Shown piece after piece: positions 62,269-64,000 of a stretch of DNA of 64,000 nucleotides; within the stretch, counting starts at the first letter, position 1; every line of letters starts with the position of its first letter. The DNA comes from Roseibium sp. MMSF_3412 (lineage in GTDB: Bacteria > Pseudomonadota > Alphaproteobacteria > Rhizobiales > Stappiaceae): contig NZ_JASHJI010000001.1 in the NCBI RefSeq assembly GCF_030733265.1, positions 558,001 to 622,000 on the forward strand, in the 5' to 3' direction. The notes under the pieces were generated by a model, which ran no database searches, was not told where the DNA came from, and worked only from the letters and a program-made list of their open reading frames with translations. The position numbers were made by a program, and so were the translations under genes.

Positions 62269-63657
62269 TCAAAGATAGGTTTGACGTTCAAGCGAGGATA
62301 TCTCCCGCCCGAATTCGTTCAGTTCCTCCCGTTTGATTTCCGTCAGCACCTTGTGCATTTCGGCCCCCACGGCCCTTTTCATCAGTTTCGAAGCCTCGAA
62401 GGCGTCGATGGCCTCATCCATCCACGGTGTCAGGCGTTTTTTGCGTTTTTCATAGGCATTTCCCGTCACCGGCGCCGGCGGGTCCTTTTGCTGCTCCAGG
62501 CCTTCCAGCATTCCCGCCAGAATGCCCGTGAGCACGAGATAAGGATTGGCATCCGCACCGGCGATGCGGTGTTCCACCCGTGCGGCTTCCGGACTGGAAG
62601 CAGGCACTCGCAGCGCGACGGACCTGTTGTCATAGCCCCAGCAGATCGAGGCCGGTGCATAGGATCCCGGCTGCATCCGGCGGAAGCCGTTGAAGGTCGA
62701 TATGAACAGCAGAAGCGCCTCGGGCATGGTCTTCAGCAAGCCGTTGATGGCGTGGCCGAGCCGTTCCGGCCCCTTGTCCGGGTCCGCGAACAGATTGCCG
62801 TTCCCGTCTTCCATGGAGACATGCACATGCATGCCGTTGCCCGGCCATTCGACGAAGGGCTTGGCCATGAAGGACGCCTTGAGTTCATGCTTGCGGGCAA
62901 CGCCGGCGACGAGCCGGCGGAGCAGCACGACGTCATCGGCGGCCAATAGCGGGTTGCGGCGGTGATGCAGGTTCAGCTCAAACTGGCCGGGCGCGGCTTC
63001 CGAAACCGCGGCATCGGCCGGAATGCCCTGCGCTTCGCAGGCCTTGCGCAGATCATCGACCACCGGCAGCAGCGCTTCCAGGTCGGACAGCGCATACATG
63101 TTCTGGCGCGCCGGACCGAGATGGGTCGAGAACAGAGGCTTGGGCTGCTCGGTCCAGTCTCCGTCGCTTTCCTCGAACAGATAGAATTCCAGCTCGAAGG
63201 CGCAGGTTGCCGTCACCCCGAATTCGGATTTCAACCGCTCGACCATGTTTTCAAGAACGTGGCGCGGGTCCGCCAGAAACGGTTCTCCGTCCCTGTCATA
63301 CATCGACAACAGCACCTGCGCGGTCTTGCGCTCCGTCCAGGGCACCAGTTTTAGGGTCTCGGGAATGGGCCAGCAGACACCGTCCTTGTCGCCCGTTTCC
63401 AGGTGCATACCGGTCGCCTCCACTTCCCGTCCCCAGACATCGAGGCCGAAGAGGGAATAGGGAAAGGCAACGCCCTGCTCGAAGACCTTTTTCAGCGCCT
63501 TGCCCGGCAGCCACTTGCCGCGAAGGACACCATTGGTGTCGGGCAGAACCACTTCAAGCGTGTCGAGATCGGAATGTTCGGCCAGAAAGGCGTCAAAATC
63601 CACCTTCCACCCGGGCTCGGCCGGATGTTCCAGAATCTGGTGGGGTAGTTCGTTCAT
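62269..63657 (-). CDS. puuA: Glutamine synthetase-family enzyme, likely gamma-glutamylputrescine synthetase
   Basis: The 462-residue protein has the glutamine-synthetase fold. The ATP-binding and catalytic segments include ELEFYLFEE near residue 150, GQFELNLHHR near 220, and HVHVSMEDGNGNLFAD near 278. Its position directly upstream of potFGHI points to PuuA, which joins glutamate to putrescine in the first step of putrescine degradation; true glutamine synthetase is less likely, because glnA is usually elsewhere. A divergent GntR-type gene begins 165 bp away. Confidence 0.85.
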   Translation of the reverse strand: MNELPHQILEHPAEPGWKVDFDAFLAEHSDLDTLEVVLPDTNGVLRGKWLPGKALKKVFEQGVAFPYSLFGLDVWGREVEATGMHLETGDKDGVCWPIPETLKLVPWTERKTAQVLLSMYDRDGEPFLADPRHVLENMVERLKSEFGVTATCAFELEFYLFEESDGDWTEQPKPLFSTHLGPARQNMYALSDLEALLPVVDDLRKACEAQGIPADAAVSEAAPGQFELNLHHRRNPLLAADDVVLLRRLVAGVARKHELKASFMAKPFVEWPGNGMHVHVSMEDGNGNLFADPDKGPERLGHAINGLLKTMPEALLLFISTFNGFRRMQPGSYAPASICWGYDNRSVALRVPASSPEAARVEHRIAGADANPYLVLTGILAGMLEGLEQQKDPPAPVTGNAYEKRKKRLTPWMDEAIDAFEASKLMKRAVGAEMHKVLTEIKREELNEFGREISSLERQTYL

Positions 63658-63750
63658 CTAGAGTGCCAATCGCCCCTGCGTTCAGGCAAAGCCGCCCGGC
63701 ACATCCCTGTTGCCCGGCTCTCAGCTTTCGTTTGCGTCCTTTTAAAAAAT

Positions 63751-63758
63751 GTGATCAC
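63751..63758. promoter_or_regulatory. Palindrome GTGATCAC between puuA and GntR gene
   Basis: A perfect 8-bp palindrome lies in the divergent promoter region, within AATGTGATCACTTTC. Its size and place fit an operator half of a GntR-type regulator, but the short length makes chance likely. Confidence 0.3.
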
Positions 63759-63822
63759 TTTCTGAAAGACCTGTCAAGGCAGATCGCATGTGTTGAGAAT
63801 TTGTAATGGTTGGGAGACCCCG

Positions 63823-64000
63823 TTGGCTGCCCGGAATTCCGAACGGACAAACAGGCCGGCAGGCAACGGCGCCGCAACGCCGACGACGCGCGGGGCAACG
63901 CGTGGACAGGTCGATGCCGCGATCCGTTCGGGGCTCCTGACCGGCCGGTTCATTCCAGGAAAGGCCGTGACGATACGCGGCCTTGCCTCGGAACTCGGCG
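63823..64000 (+). CDS. GntR-family regulator, 5' end (cut by window end)
   Basis: From a TTG at 63823, preceded by GGGAG 6 nt upstream, an open frame reaches the window end. After a polar lead of about 30 residues it enters QVDAAIRSGLLTGRFIPGKAV, then IRGLASELG, the start of a GntR winged HTH (first helices). Only about 59 residues are present. Divergence from puuA suggests it controls polyamine uptake and catabolism, a role often taken by PuuR or GntR-type proteins. Confidence 0.75.
   Translation, partial: MAARNSERTNRPAGNGAATPTTRGATRGQVDAAIRSGLLTGRFIPGKAVTIRGLASELG

Overview
The window looks like chromosome of an alphaproteobacterium of the order Hyphomicrobiales (Rhizobiales), most like the marine Stappiaceae (Roseibium/Labrenzia group). 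The supports are high-GC coding sequence, a PdhS-like PleC/DivJ-family kinase, an Irr-type iron control element, phasins, a DctBD/TRAP cluster, an rsmE...gshA run and a tRNA-His with A73 and no G-1. The genus is inference; no rRNA is present. Nearly all of the window is ordinary metabolic, transport and regulatory genes. I saw no phage, CRISPR array, toxin-antitoxin or defence island.

Layout. 1-6.2 kb: end of a ClC channel gene, then the glycolate oxidase genes glcD, glcE and glcF on the minus strand, with a DUF4870 membrane-protein gene between glcE and glcF and a divergent LysR regulator sharing a palindromic promoter region. 6.3-10.5 kb: cytochrome c, DUF3422 protein, a 270-bp MITE-like element, and a GntR regulator with an FMN-dependent 2-hydroxyacid (lactate) dehydrogenase. 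10.5-15.6 kb: glutamine amidotransferase, EamA transporter, two paralogous LysR regulators, DUF1127 and DUF937-like proteins. 15.8-22.4 kb: rsmE, adenylate cyclase and gshA in one run, then xseA and a DUF805 protein.

22.5-29.0 kb: a TRAP transporter (dctPQM) behind a near-consensus sigma-54 promoter, next to its likely DctB/DctD two-component system. 29.2-34.5 kb: universal stress protein, a Pat-like acyl-CoA synthetase/GNAT fusion and an MFS exporter. 34.5-43.1 kb: a ThDP enzyme, an 84-bp direct repeat pair, a kinase-like/AAA fusion, AzlCD and TauE exporters, DUF3291, pirin, the second MITE-like copy in opposite orientation, and a small acetyltransferase.

43.1-64 kb: two small membrane proteins, tRNA-His, two phasins with a candidate PhaR operator, a 1636-residue PdhS-like kinase about half of which is acidic disordered sequence, an iron ABC transporter lacking a nearby ATPase gene behind an ICE box, an accessory FtsH, 3-oxoacid CoA-transferase (scoAB), and a putrescine module (puuA, potF, potG, potH, potI) with a divergent GntR-type regulator cut by the window end.

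The biology centres on small organic acids (glycolate, lactate, dicarboxylates or similar, acetate, ketone bodies), PHA storage, polyamine uptake and iron supply. The items least explained by known systems are the two related MITE-like elements, one of which supplies the pirin stop codon, and the extreme acidic expansion of the PdhS-like kinase. I found no clearly new multigene system.
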